From: Sideroxyarcus emersonii
GTDB taxonomy: Bacteria; Pseudomonadota; Gammaproteobacteria; Burkholderiales; Gallionellaceae
DNA length: 64,000 nucleotides
Reading direction: 5' to 3'
NCBI RefSeq assembly: GCF_021654335.1
Contig: NZ_AP023423.1
Location: forward strand, 1,363,001 to 1,427,000
Positions 28,300-37,848 of the stretch are shown here, piece after piece (position 1 is the stretch's first letter; each line of letters begins with the position of its first letter). The notes under the pieces are model-generated. The model did no database searches and had not been told where the DNA came from. It worked only from the letters and a program-made list of their open reading frames with translations. A program made the translations under genes and the position numbers.

Positions 28300-29706
28300 A
28301 TGACCGTCCGTACCCGCTTCGCTCCCAGTCCAACCGGATATCTGCACATTGGAGGTGCCCGCACGGCACTGTTCTCCTGGGCCTACGCACGCAAACACGG
28401 CGGTACATTCATCTTGCGTATCGAAGATACCGATGTCGAACGCTCCACACCGGAGGCCGTACAAGCCATCCTGGATGGCATGGACTGGCTCAAGCTGAAC
28501 TACGACGAAGGCCCCTACTACCAGATGGAGCGCATGCCGCGCTACAAGGAGGTCATCCAGCAGATGCTGGCTGCCGGCCATGCCTACTATTGCTATACCA
28601 CGCCGGCCGAACTGGATGCCATGCGCGAAGCGCAACGTGCGCGCGGCGAAAAACCCCGCTATGACGGAACATGGCGCCCTGAGCCGGGCAAGACCTTGCC
28701 CGCCATCCCCGCCGATGTAAAACCGGTCGTACGTTTCAAAAACCCTGCCGAAGGTGTCGTTGGCTGGAAGGACATGGTCAAAGGACATATCGAATTCAGC
28801 AACACCGAACTGGACGATCTCATCATCGCGCGTTCGGACGGCACGCCGACCTATAATTTTTGCGTGGTGGTGGATGACTGGGACATGGGCATCACCCAGG
28901 TGATACGCGGCGACGACCACGTCAACAACACTCCGCGCCAGATCAATATCCTCAAGGCCTTGGGGGCGAAATTGCCGAACTACGCTCACCTGTCGATGAT
29001 ACTCGGCGACGACGGCACCAAACTGTCCAAGCGCCACGGCGCAGTGAGCGTGATGCAATACGACGAAGACGGCTACCTGCCGGAGGCGGTCATCAACTAC
29101 CTGGCACGCCTGGGCTGGTCGCATGGCGACGACGAAGTCTTCTCGGTGACGCAGTTCTGCGAGTGGTTCGACCTCGACCATATCACCCCTTCCGCCGCCC
29201 AGTTCAACACCGAAAAACTGAACTGGCTGAACAACCATTACTTGAAACTGACCGACAACGGAAAGCTGGCCGACATGGTGCGGCCACGCCTGGAAGCGCG
29301 CGGTATCAAGATCGGCGACAGCCCGGACCTGGGCGCCATCGCCGGCCTGTATAAGGAACGCGTCGCCACCCTGAACGAACTGGCCGATGCGGCCGAAGTG
29401 TTCTATATCGACCTGCATCCGGAAGCCGCCCTGCTGGAAGCACAGCTTTCTGCCGAATCCGTCCCCGCCCTGCACGACCTGCTGCTGCAATTCAAGACCG
29501 TCGCATGGGAGACCGCCGCCATCAGCGCCGCCATCAAGGAAGTCATCGGCAAGCACGGCCTGAAGATGCCCAAGCTTGCCATGCCTTTGCGCGTCATGCT
29601 CACCGGGCAAACCCAGACACCTTCTGTGGATGCGCTGGTCGCACTCTTCCCGCGCGAAATGGTATTGGCGCGCATGGAAAAGAACCTCGCGAAAAAATCT
29701 GTTTGA
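28300..29706 (+). CDS. gltX: Glutamyl-tRNA synthetase
   Basis: A 468-residue class I aminoacyl-tRNA synthetase. The HIGH motif is in [15 protein letters not shown] and the KMSKS-like motif is [10 protein letters not shown]. It charges tRNA-Glu, whose gene lies 150 bases downstream in this same window. ATG 28300 was chosen because [13 protein letters not shown] is the family N-terminus and AGGAAAG precedes it. Confidence 0.97.
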   Translation: MTVRTRFAPSPTGYLHIGGARTALFSWAYARKHGGTFILRIEDTDVERSTPEAVQAILDGMDWLKLNYDEGPYYQMERMPRYKEVIQQMLAAGHAYYCYTTPAELDAMREAQRARGEKPRYDGTWRPEPGKTLPAIPADVKPVVRFKNPAEGVVGWKDMVKGHIEFSNTELDDLIIARSDGTPTYNFCVVVDDWDMGITQVIRGDDHVNNTPRQINILKALGAKLPNYAHLSMILGDDGTKLSKRHGAVSVMQYDEDGYLPEAVINYLARLGWSHGDDEVFSVTQFCEWFDLDHITPSAAQFNTEKLNWLNNHYLKLTDNGKLADMVRPRLEARGIKIGDSPDLGAIAGLYKERVATLNELADAAEVFYIDLHPEAALLEAQLSAESVPALHDLLLQFKTVAWETAAISAAIKEVIGKHGLKMPKLAMPLRVMLTGQTQTPSVDALVALFPREMVLARMEKNLAKKSV

Positions 29707-29711
29707 GTTGC

Positions 29712-29740
29712 TTTACAAGGTCGGATGCCATCACTATAAT
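29712..29740 (+). promoter_or_regulatory. Promoter of tRNA-Ala/tRNA-Glu
   Basis: TTTACA, 17 bp, perfect TATAAT, then GCGCGCT. It begins six bases after the gltX stop. Confidence 0.85.
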
Positions 29741-29763
29741 GCGCGCTCTTTTCGGGGCATCCC

Positions 29764-29839
<76 letters not shown>

Positions 29840-29859
29840 AAAAGAAAAGCAGCAACGAA

Positions 29860-29935
29860 GTCCCCTTCGTCTAGAGGCCTAGGACACCGCCCTTTCACGG
29901 CGATAACACGAGTTCGAATCTCGTAGGGGACGCCA
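29860..29935 (+). tRNA. tRNA-Glu (TTC)
   Basis: A 76-nt tRNA with acceptor GTCCCCT/AGGGGAC, discriminator G and encoded CCA. The anticodon loop CTTTCAC gives TTC. It is co-transcribed with tRNA-Ala, 20 bases apart. Confidence 0.97.
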
Positions 29936-29990
29936 CATTAAATATGCACGTTTCGTCAGGACGCTGCAAAAAAACTCCGCAACACAAATT

Positions 29991-30013
29991 AAAAGCCCTT
30001 CCAGGGCTTTTTT
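29991..30013 (+). terminator. Intrinsic terminator of the tRNA-Ala/tRNA-Glu unit
   Basis: The stem AAAAGCCCT/AGGGCTTTT with a three-base loop runs into six T. Confidence 0.88.
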
Positions 30014-30111
30014 GTTGCCGTCCTGGGTGATCCGGTTTTTTCGGAACCTGCTGGATGTATGCCGCCTGAGATAGAATCGGTCGAGCACTTTATCCATATC
30101 GACGGATTGCC

Positions 30112-31455
30112 ATGAACTCTATGCATGCCTACCTGGCCAGGAAACTGGCACAACTCAAAGCGATCACCGGCATCAGCCTGTTGATGTCGGCAAGCGGAAT
30201 ACTGCTCGTCGTGTTCGCAGCAAGCATGGCGATTCTGGTGTTCATAAATTCCGCCACCCCTACCACCATCACCATCGCCAGCGGCCCCAAAGGCAGCTCG
30301 TATCAGAACAACGCAGAGAAGTACAAGGCGATCCTGGCCAAGCAGGGCATCACGGTCAACATCGTTCCCTCGGAAGGCTCCATGGATAACCTCAGGATGC
30401 TCTCCAATCCTGCCGTCAAGGTCGATGTGGGATTCGTGATGGGCGGAGAAGTCGGCAACACTGACATCGAACACCTGATGTCCCTCGGCAATGTCGCCTA
30501 TCAGCCGCTGATGATTTTCTACCGCGGCAAGCCGAAAAAACTGCTTTCCGATTTCAAGGGGCGTCGGCTGGACATAGACCTCGAAGGCAGCGGTACCCAT
30601 ACCCTGGCGCTTGCCCTGCTGAAAGCCAACGGCGTCGTGCCGAACGACGGAACCACGCTGCTGGCTACGGGGGAGGACCCGGCGAAAGCGCTGCTGGATA
30701 ATCGCGTCGATGCCGTTTTCCTGATGAGCGATTCAACCTCGATAGACACGATACGCTCGTTGCTGCACAACCCGGATGTCCATCTGTTTAACTTCACCCA
30801 GGCCGAAGGTTATACGCGCCGCATCGAATACCTGAACATGCTGGAAATCCCCAGGGGCGCACTCGACTTCGGCAAGGACATCCCCCCGGCCGACCTGAAC
30901 CTGGTTGGCCCCACAGTGGAACTCATCGCTCGCGACAACCTGCACCCCGCACTCTCCGACGTGTTGCTGGAAGCGGCGCAGGAGGTGCACGGCAAGCCCG
31001 GCCTGTACAAGAAGCGCGGCGAATTCCCCAACCCGGCGGAGCACGAATTCCGCATCAGCAAGGACGCCAGCCGTTATTACACATCCGGCAAGAGTTTCCT
31101 CTACCGTACCTTTCCGTTCTGGATCGCCAGCCTGATCTCGCGCGCACTCGAAGCCATCGTGCCGGTCGTCATCCTGCTGGTTCCGGCATTGAAGATCGCT
31201 CCGGCCGTCTACCGCTGGCGGATCAGGTCGCGCATCTATCGCTGGTACCGGGCATTGCTGGAGCTCGAGCGCAACGCCATCAGGTCGTCATTCGATCCCG
31301 CCCGGCGGGATGAATTCCTGCAGCAGCTGGAACGCATCGAAGATGCAGCCAACAGGATAGTCGTGCCAGCCGCGTTCGGCGACCTGCTTTACGAATTGCG
31401 CCTGCATATCAACTTCGTACGCGGGAACCTGCTGTCCAAGAATCCGCAGCCATGA
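30112..31455 (+). CDS. TAXI-family TRAP-type solute-binding protein with membrane anchors
   Basis: The 447-residue protein has an N-terminal transmembrane helix (about 20-46) and a TAXI binding domain (about 50-320) with ITIASGPKGSSYQNNAEKY, the family start. A second hydrophobic helix (about 335-360) is followed by a basic cytoplasmic tail. TAXI proteins bind acidic solutes for TRAP transporters, but no TRAP permease gene is next to it, so it may sense or serve a distant permease. It faces the chemoreceptor gene convergently, 36 bases apart. Confidence 0.82.
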   Translation: MNSMHAYLARKLAQLKAITGISLLMSASGILLVVFAASMAILVFINSATPTTITIASGPKGSSYQNNAEKYKAILAKQGITVNIVPSEGSMDNLRMLSNPAVKVDVGFVMGGEVGNTDIEHLMSLGNVAYQPLMIFYRGKPKKLLSDFKGRRLDIDLEGSGTHTLALALLKANGVVPNDGTTLLATGEDPAKALLDNRVDAVFLMSDSTSIDTIRSLLHNPDVHLFNFTQAEGYTRRIEYLNMLEIPRGALDFGKDIPPADLNLVGPTVELIARDNLHPALSDVLLEAAQEVHGKPGLYKKRGEFPNPAEHEFRISKDASRYYTSGKSFLYRTFPFWIASLISRALEAIVPVVILLVPALKIAPAVYRWRIRSRIYRWYRALLELERNAIRSSFDPARRDEFLQQLERIEDAANRIVVPAAFGDLLYELRLHINFVRGNLLSKNPQP

Positions 31456-31491
31456 GGCAAGAACCTACCGCGGATATCTGCAGCGGGCCGG

Positions 31492-33573
31492 TCAGTTCTT
31501 GCGGTTGAGCAATTCGATCATGGCCTGCAGCTCGGTAGCAGATTTGATCAGCGCCTGCGAAGCCTGCTTTGCCGCATCCGCAATATCGGCATTGCTCTCC
31601 ACCAGCCCGGAGATATGTTCAAGGTTATGGGACACATCTTTGCTGGCGTGCGACTGATCCTCCGAGACACTGGCGATACGCCGGGCATTTTCCGTTACCT
31701 GCCGGCCCGATTCCATGATCTTTTTCAGGATATCCCCGTTCTCCTGGACGATCACCGCCTCCTCCTCGACCTCCTGTATCGCCTGATGCATCGAAGCAAC
31801 CGCGCTCTGACTCACGGCATGGATGTTCTCCACCATATTGGCAATATCCGTGGTACTTGAGCCGGTCCGTTCAGCCAGCTTCCGCACCTCGTCAGCCACC
31901 ACTGCGAACCCCCTGCCCTGTTCGCCCGCACGAGCGGCCTCGATCGCCGCATTCAGGGCCAGCAGGTTGGTCTGGTCTGCGATCTCCTTGATGACTTTGC
32001 TGATATCGCCGATCTTCTGGATGGCCGCCTTGAGCTCGTCGATAGTATTGCTGGAGGTCTTCACCGCCTGCACCACCTTGGTGGTCGAGGCGATGGCCTT
32101 CTCCATCCGCTTGTTGCTCTCCTCGATCATCGCCTGGGAACTCTGGGCTGCTCCTGCAGAATCATTGGCATCCTGGGCAACCTGGGATACAGACTGGCTG
32201 AAGTTCTCCATGGTGCTCGTGATCTGCTGGATGCCGTTTCTCTGGTTGCTGGAATGTTCGGCGACTTGAACCACCTTCCCATCCAGTTCGGCACTGCGCT
32301 CCATGATGATGGACGAGGCCAGCGCCATCTCGTCCAGCATCACCTGGATCTGCGATTGCATGATCTGCAACTTGCAATACAGCCGCCCGGTTTCATCCCG
32401 TCCGGAAATGTCGATATCGCCAGCCAGGTTGCCCTCAATGACATCCTCGAACTGCTTTTCCATTCCGACCAGCGGCTTCTCCACATATCGCCTGAAGCTG
32501 CCCCGCAGGATCACGAAGACCAGCAACTGCAAGCCGATCTGCGATGCGATCAGGATGAACAGCAGATTGTGCAGGTGGCCGAAATCGTCGGTCAGGTCCA
32601 GCGTGATATCGGATGCGCCATTCGAACTGCCTTCCGCGACATTGTGGCAACTCAGGCAGTCGGTGCCGTGAAACGAATGCGATTCGATGTAGGGGGTGAT
32701 CGCCCTGAACAGGAACTTCCCGTCCGCCTGGAACTGCTTGAAGTAGGGAACGGTTTTTCCCTGCTTGACCGATGTTTCGATCACTTCCTTCACCAGCGGA
32801 TCGTCGAGGTGCTCTTCTGGCAGCCCCGGACCAAACTGATCCACCACTTGCTGGGTTCGCATCAAACGCAACGATTTCAGCTGCTGGCCTTCGATGATCT
32901 TCTTGATCATCAGCTTCCGGTTATCCTGGTCGGAGATCATCCCGGTGACCATCAGCATGTTGGCGGTGTCGATCACCTGCATGGCGGTTGCCTCGGCACG
33001 CTGCTGCGCCGTATTGAGCACGCTCGTCTTCATCTGCTCATACAGACTGTACGTCGCACCTGCAAGCAAGAAGAACAATACCGGTTGAATGAGCAGCTGA
33101 AGCTTGAGGTTCAGGGAAAGGTTCCTGAACCTGAAACGATCGAATCTGGAGGCGATCGGCGCGCCCGACGCATTGAGCTGCTTGTACAGGGCATCTGCCG
33201 CGGCGACTTCATTTCTGGAGGGAACGCTTCTGACCGAGAGATACCCGACCACCTTTCCATCGCTCTTGATGGGAGACACCAGCGCCTTTACCCAGTAATG
33301 GTCGCCATTCTTGCAGCGGTTCTTGACGATGCCCCGCCACGGCAGGTCTTGTTTGATGGTGTCCCATAACCATTTGAATGCCTGGGGCGGCATGTCGGGA
33401 TGGCGCACCACGTTGTGGTTCTTCCCGACCAACTCCTCCCTGGTAAAACCGCTGACCTCGATAAAGTCGTCATTCACATAAGTGATGAGCCCCTTAAGGT
33501 CGGTTTTCGAGACTATGCGTATATCTTGTGAGAACAGCTTCTCGATCTGCGTGACAGGCAAATTCTTTTTCAT
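31492..33573 (-). CDS. PAS chemoreceptor with a periplasmic CxxCH haem motif
   Basis: The 693-residue protein has an Aer-like N-terminal PAS domain (about 20-125; FSRE-type [20 protein letters not shown]). A first transmembrane helix follows (about 158-176), then a periplasmic region (about 177-332) with DCLSCHN, i.e. C306-x2-C309-H310, the covalent c-haem signature found in Tll0287-like (DUF3365) domains. The second helix is at about 335-357, then HAMP and the MCP signalling domain (core [29 protein letters not shown]). It should signal to CheA/CheW. Combining cytoplasmic PAS with a haem sensor suggests redox, O2 or NO sensing; no cofactor was shown. Confidence 0.85.
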   Translation of the reverse strand: MKKNLPVTQIEKLFSQDIRIVSKTDLKGLITYVNDDFIEVSGFTREELVGKNHNVVRHPDMPPQAFKWLWDTIKQDLPWRGIVKNRCKNGDHYWVKALVSPIKSDGKVVGYLSVRSVPSRNEVAAADALYKQLNASGAPIASRFDRFRFRNLSLNLKLQLLIQPVLFFLLAGATYSLYEQMKTSVLNTAQQRAEATAMQVIDTANMLMVTGMISDQDNRKLMIKKIIEGQQLKSLRLMRTQQVVDQFGPGLPEEHLDDPLVKEVIETSVKQGKTVPYFKQFQADGKFLFRAITPYIESHSFHGTDCLSCHNVAEGSSNGASDITLDLTDDFGHLHNLLFILIASQIGLQLLVFVILRGSFRRYVEKPLVGMEKQFEDVIEGNLAGDIDISGRDETGRLYCKLQIMQSQIQVMLDEMALASSIIMERSAELDGKVVQVAEHSSNQRNGIQQITSTMENFSQSVSQVAQDANDSAGAAQSSQAMIEESNKRMEKAIASTTKVVQAVKTSSNTIDELKAAIQKIGDISKVIKEIADQTNLLALNAAIEAARAGEQGRGFAVVADEVRKLAERTGSSTTDIANMVENIHAVSQSAVASMHQAIQEVEEEAVIVQENGDILKKIMESGRQVTENARRIASVSEDQSHASKDVSHNLEHISGLVESNADIADAAKQASQALIKSATELQAMIELLNRKN

Positions 33574-33699
33574 TCCCCCGCTCCTGTTTTTATTGTTTTT
33601 GGCCAGCTTGTTTGATTTTTCAGCTGTACCCGAGAATCCCGTGGTCTCTTGTAACTTACGGCCACTCTGCGGATTTCTTTAGTTTTCTGGCTTATCGTC

Positions 33700-35097
33700 T
33701 CAAGCGACTTCTTCGGTGCATACCCTGTTTCGTCCGGCTTCCTTGGCGACATACAGGGCCACATCGGCGCGCCGCAACATCTCGTCTATCTGGGTATCCG
33801 CAGCGACCAGGCTGGTGACCCCGATCGAAACCGTGAATTGTACCGGAAAGCCGCCACTTTCCTGCGGCACCGTTGCACCTGCGATGGCCACCCTCAGCCG
33901 CTCCGCCACCTCCTGTGCATGATCGGACCTGGTTTCCGGCAGCAGGATGGCGAACTCCTCCCCGCCGATGCGCCCCGCAATGTCGATCTCGCGCAGGGTC
34001 TGGGCACAAATCTGGCTTAGCTTCTGCAGCACCAGGTCCCCGACATGGTGGCCATAGGTATCGTTCAGTATCTTGAACTGGTCTACATCCAGCATCAGCA
34101 GCGAAAGCTGCTTGCCATAGCGTTTGGAACGTGCGAGTTCCTGTTCCGCCAGTTCGAAAAAATGGCGCCGGTTATGCAGTCCGGTCAGCACGTCGGTATG
34201 CGCCTGGTATTCCAGTTCCTGCTCCAGCCTCTTGCGGTCGGTGATGTCGCGATCGATGCCCCGGTAACCCTTGAATTTTCCATCGGCATCGAAGATCGGG
34301 GTGCCGCTGGTTTCCAGCACGAGCAGATGCCCGTTCTTGTGGCGATTGGTGTTCTCCAGACATTTCAAGGGTTTTCTTGCCGCGATGTGGCTGGCAAAGA
34401 TGTCCCTCACTTTTGCCGCTTCGGCCGACGGCATCAGGTCGAATGGCGATTTTCCGAGCAGTTCTTCAGGGTCGTAGCCGAGCATATCTTTCACCCTGGG
34501 GCTGCAATAGGTGTATCTGCCCTGCTCGTCCACTTCCCAGACCCAGTCAGACAAGGATTCGACGAGTTCGCGAAACTTCTTCTCGTTCGCGGCCAAGGCC
34601 TCGGCGGCCTGACGGCGTTCGGTGACGTCTTCCAGAATGTGCACGGAATAGAGATAGGCACCCAGCTCGTCGTTCACGGTATAGGCGCGTGAACGGAAGA
34701 CCTGATCGCCGAATTCCACCTCTTCCTCATGGCCCGCTTCAATTTTCTTTTCCAGCGACTGCAAGCAGTTGCGCAGCGGCGCATGAGTCTTGGGGAACAC
34801 CTCGAAATAGCGCCGGCCGATGATCTCCGAGTAAGGAAGCCCGGCGCATTGTTGATAGGCGCGGTTGCAGCGCAGGACATGGAAATCCCTGTCATGCAGG
34901 AAAATCGGCGCTTCCACCACGTCGAGCGCAGCCATCCATTCCTGCTTCACGCGCTCGATCTGCTTGCGGGCATTCTCGAATTCATCCGCAGCAGCCAAGC
35001 CCTCGGCATTCAGGCGGGCATAGCGCTCCTCGGCTTCAGCCAGTGCATGCCGGGAAACTTCCAGTTCATGCCGCAGATTCTCAAGTGAATCGCCCAC
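33700..35097 (-). CDS. PAS-PAS-GGDEF diguanylate cyclase
   Basis: A 465-residue soluble protein. A coiled-coil (about 5-55) is followed by a first PAS (about 55-165) and a second PAS (about 170-300; SDWVWEVDEQGRYTYCSPRVKDMLGY), then a GGDEF domain (about 305-460). The active site is GGEEF, preceded at five residues by RxxD (REID), the product-inhibition I-site. It should make c-di-GMP in response to signals sensed by the PAS domains. It lies between the haem chemoreceptor and a catalase operon on the same strand. Confidence 0.9.
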   Translation of the reverse strand: MGDSLENLRHELEVSRHALAEAEERYARLNAEGLAAADEFENARKQIERVKQEWMAALDVVEAPIFLHDRDFHVLRCNRAYQQCAGLPYSEIIGRRYFEVFPKTHAPLRNCLQSLEKKIEAGHEEEVEFGDQVFRSRAYTVNDELGAYLYSVHILEDVTERRQAAEALAANEKKFRELVESLSDWVWEVDEQGRYTYCSPRVKDMLGYDPEELLGKSPFDLMPSAEAAKVRDIFASHIAARKPLKCLENTNRHKNGHLLVLETSGTPIFDADGKFKGYRGIDRDITDRKRLEQELEYQAHTDVLTGLHNRRHFFELAEQELARSKRYGKQLSLLMLDVDQFKILNDTYGHHVGDLVLQKLSQICAQTLREIDIAGRIGGEEFAILLPETRSDHAQEVAERLRVAIAGATVPQESGGFPVQFTVSIGVTSLVAADTQIDEMLRRADVALYVAKEAGRNRVCTEEVA

Positions 35098-35154
35098 TGC
35101 CTTGCCCCTTGGTCTTGTCCGGAAACGAATCTAATCCACTACACGAACGCGCAC

Positions 35155-36168
35155 TCAAATTCCGCCGAGCCGCCGGGCGAACGATAGCGCATAAGCGGGG
35201 GAACGGAACAGCAATATCGGATCGCCGGTCGGCGCGATGCCGTCTCCCATTACCAGGGGATCGAAATTGACCGGTTCGCATGCGGCGCCTTTCTGCGGCA
35301 TCGCGGCGGTGATGGTCAGCGTACCTGCCCTGACCTGCTTCCGTGCCGCCGGCCACGCCAGCGTGGGATCGTTTTCCGGATCGCCCGCTTCGCCGATGCT
35401 GACCATCATATCCCAGCGCACTGGCCCCGTTCCGGCCCGCTCGATCAGTCGTTGCTCGAGGAAATTCGCGGGCAAGGATTTCAGCTCTTCATCCGTCAGC
35501 CGCTTCTCGCCATCCTGCGGCACGAAACGCCAGCGCACCAGGGTGGTCCTGTTTCCGCCATCGATGAATTTGAAGGTGTGGATGCCATAGTAGGCGCTGC
35601 TCGCATAACTGGCCGGCGGGTTGTTCTGCGCCATGAACTCGGATTGCGCCCGACTGTCCGGATGAGTGGCCTTGAAAGCCTTGATCTTTTCAGGATCGGG
35701 CTTGCCGGTCGCCGGGTCCGGCCTGGAGGCGACCATCAGGTCGAGAAAGGTGCGCGGCCGCATGGCGCCGAAAACCGGTATGTTCAGCATCGTCATGTGC
35801 TGCAGGCTGCCGTCGGGCAGCGCGAACTCCAGTGCCATCCCGCGCGGGCTCCTGGCGGTGTCCGGCGCTTTCGGGTTTCCGCCCGCGAGCGAGAAGCGCG
35901 CGACGACCGGGATCCGCTTCCCGGAAAACAGCGGCGAGCGCGAATACGCCGCAGCTTCAGGCATGCCGACGAATTCCCCTGTCGCGCAGGTGCCCTTGGT
36001 ATGGTTGCGACGTTCGCCGGGCGTCACCCCGAACGTGTTCTCGATGGCGCCGACCACCTGTTCCGGGGTCACCGGATCTTCCGCCGCCACAGCCAGCCGG
36101 CAACCCAGAGCGATCAGGCCAGCCAGCAATATCCGGCTGCCGCACACAATTTTATCGATGTCTTGCAT
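35155..36168 (-). CDS. Periplasmic catalase-family peroxidase (SrpA-like)
   Basis: The 337-residue protein has a signal peptide (MQDIDKIVCGSRILLAGLIA..., cleavage near AVAAED). A small catalase-fold domain follows. The distal His is in RRNHTKGTCATGEF and the haem ligand Tyr in FRSPAYALS (RxxxY). It is shorter than true catalases (about 480 aa) and belongs to the SrpA-like peroxidase group that uses organic co-substrates. AGGAGG sits eight bases before ATG 36168. It is the last gene of a qor-eamA-catalase operon. Confidence 0.88.
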   Translation of the reverse strand: MQDIDKIVCGSRILLAGLIALGCRLAVAAEDPVTPEQVVGAIENTFGVTPGERRNHTKGTCATGEFVGMPEAAAYSRSPLFSGKRIPVVARFSLAGGNPKAPDTARSPRGMALEFALPDGSLQHMTMLNIPVFGAMRPRTFLDLMVASRPDPATGKPDPEKIKAFKATHPDSRAQSEFMAQNNPPASYASSAYYGIHTFKFIDGGNRTTLVRWRFVPQDGEKRLTDEELKSLPANFLEQRLIERAGTGPVRWDMMVSIGEAGDPENDPTLAWPAARKQVRAGTLTITAAMPQKGAACEPVNFDPLVMGDGIAPTGDPILLFRSPAYALSFARRLGGI

Positions 36169-36187
36169 GATGTGTTCCTCCTGCCAA

Positions 36188-36616
36188 CTATAGCGCCAGG
36201 ACCAGCACCCCGCCGGCAACCATCGCAATGCCGGCCCACTCGCGCAACGACGGCCGCTCGCCCAGGAAAGCGACGGCGAAGATGGCCACCAGCACCAGGC
36301 TCAACTTGTCGACCGGGGCGACCTTGGATGCATCGCCGATCTGCAATGCGCGGAAGTAGCAGACCCACGAAGCGCCCGTAGCCAGCGCAGAGAGCGCAAG
36401 AAACAGCCAGGTCCGGGAAGACAGGGCGAACGGGTTGCTCCATTTCCCGGTGAACCAGATGAAAGCCGAGAGCACGACGACAATGATCGCGGTCCGGACC
36501 AGCGTGGCCAGATCGGAATCGACGCCCCTGATGCCGATCTTGGCAAAGATGGCGGTGAGCGCAGCGAACACCGCCGACATGAGCGCCCAGTAGAACCAGC
36601 TGGCGGAAGTGGACAT
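36188..36616 (-). CDS. Half-size EamA/DMT-family membrane protein
   Basis: This is a 142-residue protein with about five transmembrane helices forming one EamA repeat, ending in WAGIAMVAGGVLVLAL. Full-length EamA permeases have two such repeats, so this one should work as a dimer, as in other small DMT proteins. The substrate is unknown. It sits 19 bases before the catalase gene and 20 after qor. Confidence 0.85.
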   Translation of the reverse strand: MSTSASWFYWALMSAVFAALTAIFAKIGIRGVDSDLATLVRTAIIVVVLSAFIWFTGKWSNPFALSSRTWLFLALSALATGASWVCYFRALQIGDASKVAPVDKLSLVLVAIFAVAFLGERPSLREWAGIAMVAGGVLVLAL

Positions 36617-36636
36617 CGGCGCGGCGTGCGGTCAGC

Positions 36637-37608
36637 TCAGACCGTCAGTACGGTCGAGCCCGTGGTCTTGCGCGCTTCCAGGTCGCGATGCGCCTGTGCC
36701 GCATCCTTCAACGCATAGGTCTGGTTGACGTAGATCTTGACCTTGCCCGAGCCGACCACATCGAACAGGTCGGCCGCATTCTCCTCCAGCAAGGGCCGGG
36801 TCGCCACGAAGGTGGCAAGTGTCGGCCGGGTGATCATGAGCGAGCCTTTTTGCGACAACACGGACAGGTCGAACGGCGGCACCGCGCCCGACGAAGCGCC
36901 GAACAGCACCATCAGGCCCCGCGGCTGCAGGCAGTCGAGCGACTTCATGAAAGTGTCCTTGCCGACCGAATCGTAGACCACCGGCAGTTTCTTGCCGCCG
37001 GTGATCTCCAGCAACCGTGCCTGGAAATCCTCGCGGGTATAGACGATGGGATGGTGGCAGCCGTTGGCCTTGGCAAGGGCGGCCTTCTCGTCGCTGGACA
37101 CGGTACCGATCACGGTTGCCCCCAGGGCGGCGGCCCATTGGCAGACGATCAGCCCGACGCCACCAGCGGCAGCGTGTATCAGGATGGTGTCGCCCGGCCC
37201 GACCTTGTAGATGTCGCGGATCAGATAGCGTGCAGTCATGCCTTGCAGCATCATCGCTGCCGCTGTGCGGTCGTCGATGCTGGCCGGCAGCTTGACCAGC
37301 CTGTCTGCCGGGATGAGCCGGCTCTCGGCATAAGCGCCGATCACCGATGCATAGGCGACCCGGTCTCCGACTGTGAGGTGCGTGACGCCGTCGCCGACCG
37401 CCTCGACGACCCCGGCACCTTCCATGCCCGGCACGAACGGCAGCGGCAAGGGATAGAGTCCGGTGCGGTGATAGACATCGATGAAATTCAGCCCGACTGC
37501 TGTCTGTTTCAGTTTGACCTGGCCGGGGCCGGGAGCGCCGACATCGGCCTGCTCCCACTGCAACACTTCCGGACCGCCGGTCTGATGGATACGAATCGCG
37601 TGTGACAT
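36637..37608 (-). CDS. qor: NADPH:quinone reductase, zinc-free MDR family
   Basis: A 323-residue medium-chain reductase. The N-terminal part has the GroES-like fold (GLNFIDVYHRTGLYPL is a qor signature), and the cofactor motif is AAAGGVGLI. It lacks the Cys/His zinc ligands of alcohol dehydrogenases. It should reduce quinones by one electron or remove reactive enones. ATG 37608 was chosen because GAGAGG precedes it; GTG 37614 adds two residues. It is first in the operon with the EamA and catalase genes, suggesting an oxidative-stress theme. Confidence 0.92.
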   Translation of the reverse strand: MSHAIRIHQTGGPEVLQWEQADVGAPGPGQVKLKQTAVGLNFIDVYHRTGLYPLPLPFVPGMEGAGVVEAVGDGVTHLTVGDRVAYASVIGAYAESRLIPADRLVKLPASIDDRTAAAMMLQGMTARYLIRDIYKVGPGDTILIHAAAGGVGLIVCQWAAALGATVIGTVSSDEKAALAKANGCHHPIVYTREDFQARLLEITGGKKLPVVYDSVGKDTFMKSLDCLQPRGLMVLFGASSGAVPPFDLSVLSQKGSLMITRPTLATFVATRPLLEENAADLFDVVGSGKVKIYVNQTYALKDAAQAHRDLEARKTTGSTVLTV

Positions 37609-37730
37609 GAGCACTACCTCTCTGGAAACAGGAATGGATGCGTCAAATCATACCCCGAAATTTCGGCGTGACGTCAGGCCGAATGCGAGAAGTCATACTG
37701 CCAGTAGTGAATAAGGGAAGTTCAGATCAA

Positions 37731-37803
37731 GTCGTCACACCGGCGCAGGCCGGTGTCCAGCTTATTGAAAGAACTGGATTCCGGCCTGCGCCGGAATGAC
37801 GAG
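37731..37803. repeat. Inverted-repeat element (copy 1), intergenic
   Basis: Two 30-bp arms, 37731-37760 and 37774-37803, are imperfect reverse complements around a 13-base loop. Each arm contains its own palindrome (CCGGCGCAGGCCGG type). The same arm family occurs in tex at 46034-46160. Each transcript would fold into a long stem that could act as a terminator or mRNA stabiliser between the GMC and qor genes. Confidence 0.8.
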
Positions 37804-37848
37804 TCGAAACTTAATCAGAGCTTACTTAGGCGGGCTCGTGCCAGTGCA

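Noticed and set aside
28273..29610. 445-codon antisense frame over gltX
   Set aside because: Shadow of the strongly supported gltX gene.
37731..37803. Repeat arms as a CRISPR array
   Set aside because: Only two arms in inverted orientation are present, with no regularly spaced direct repeats and no cas genes.
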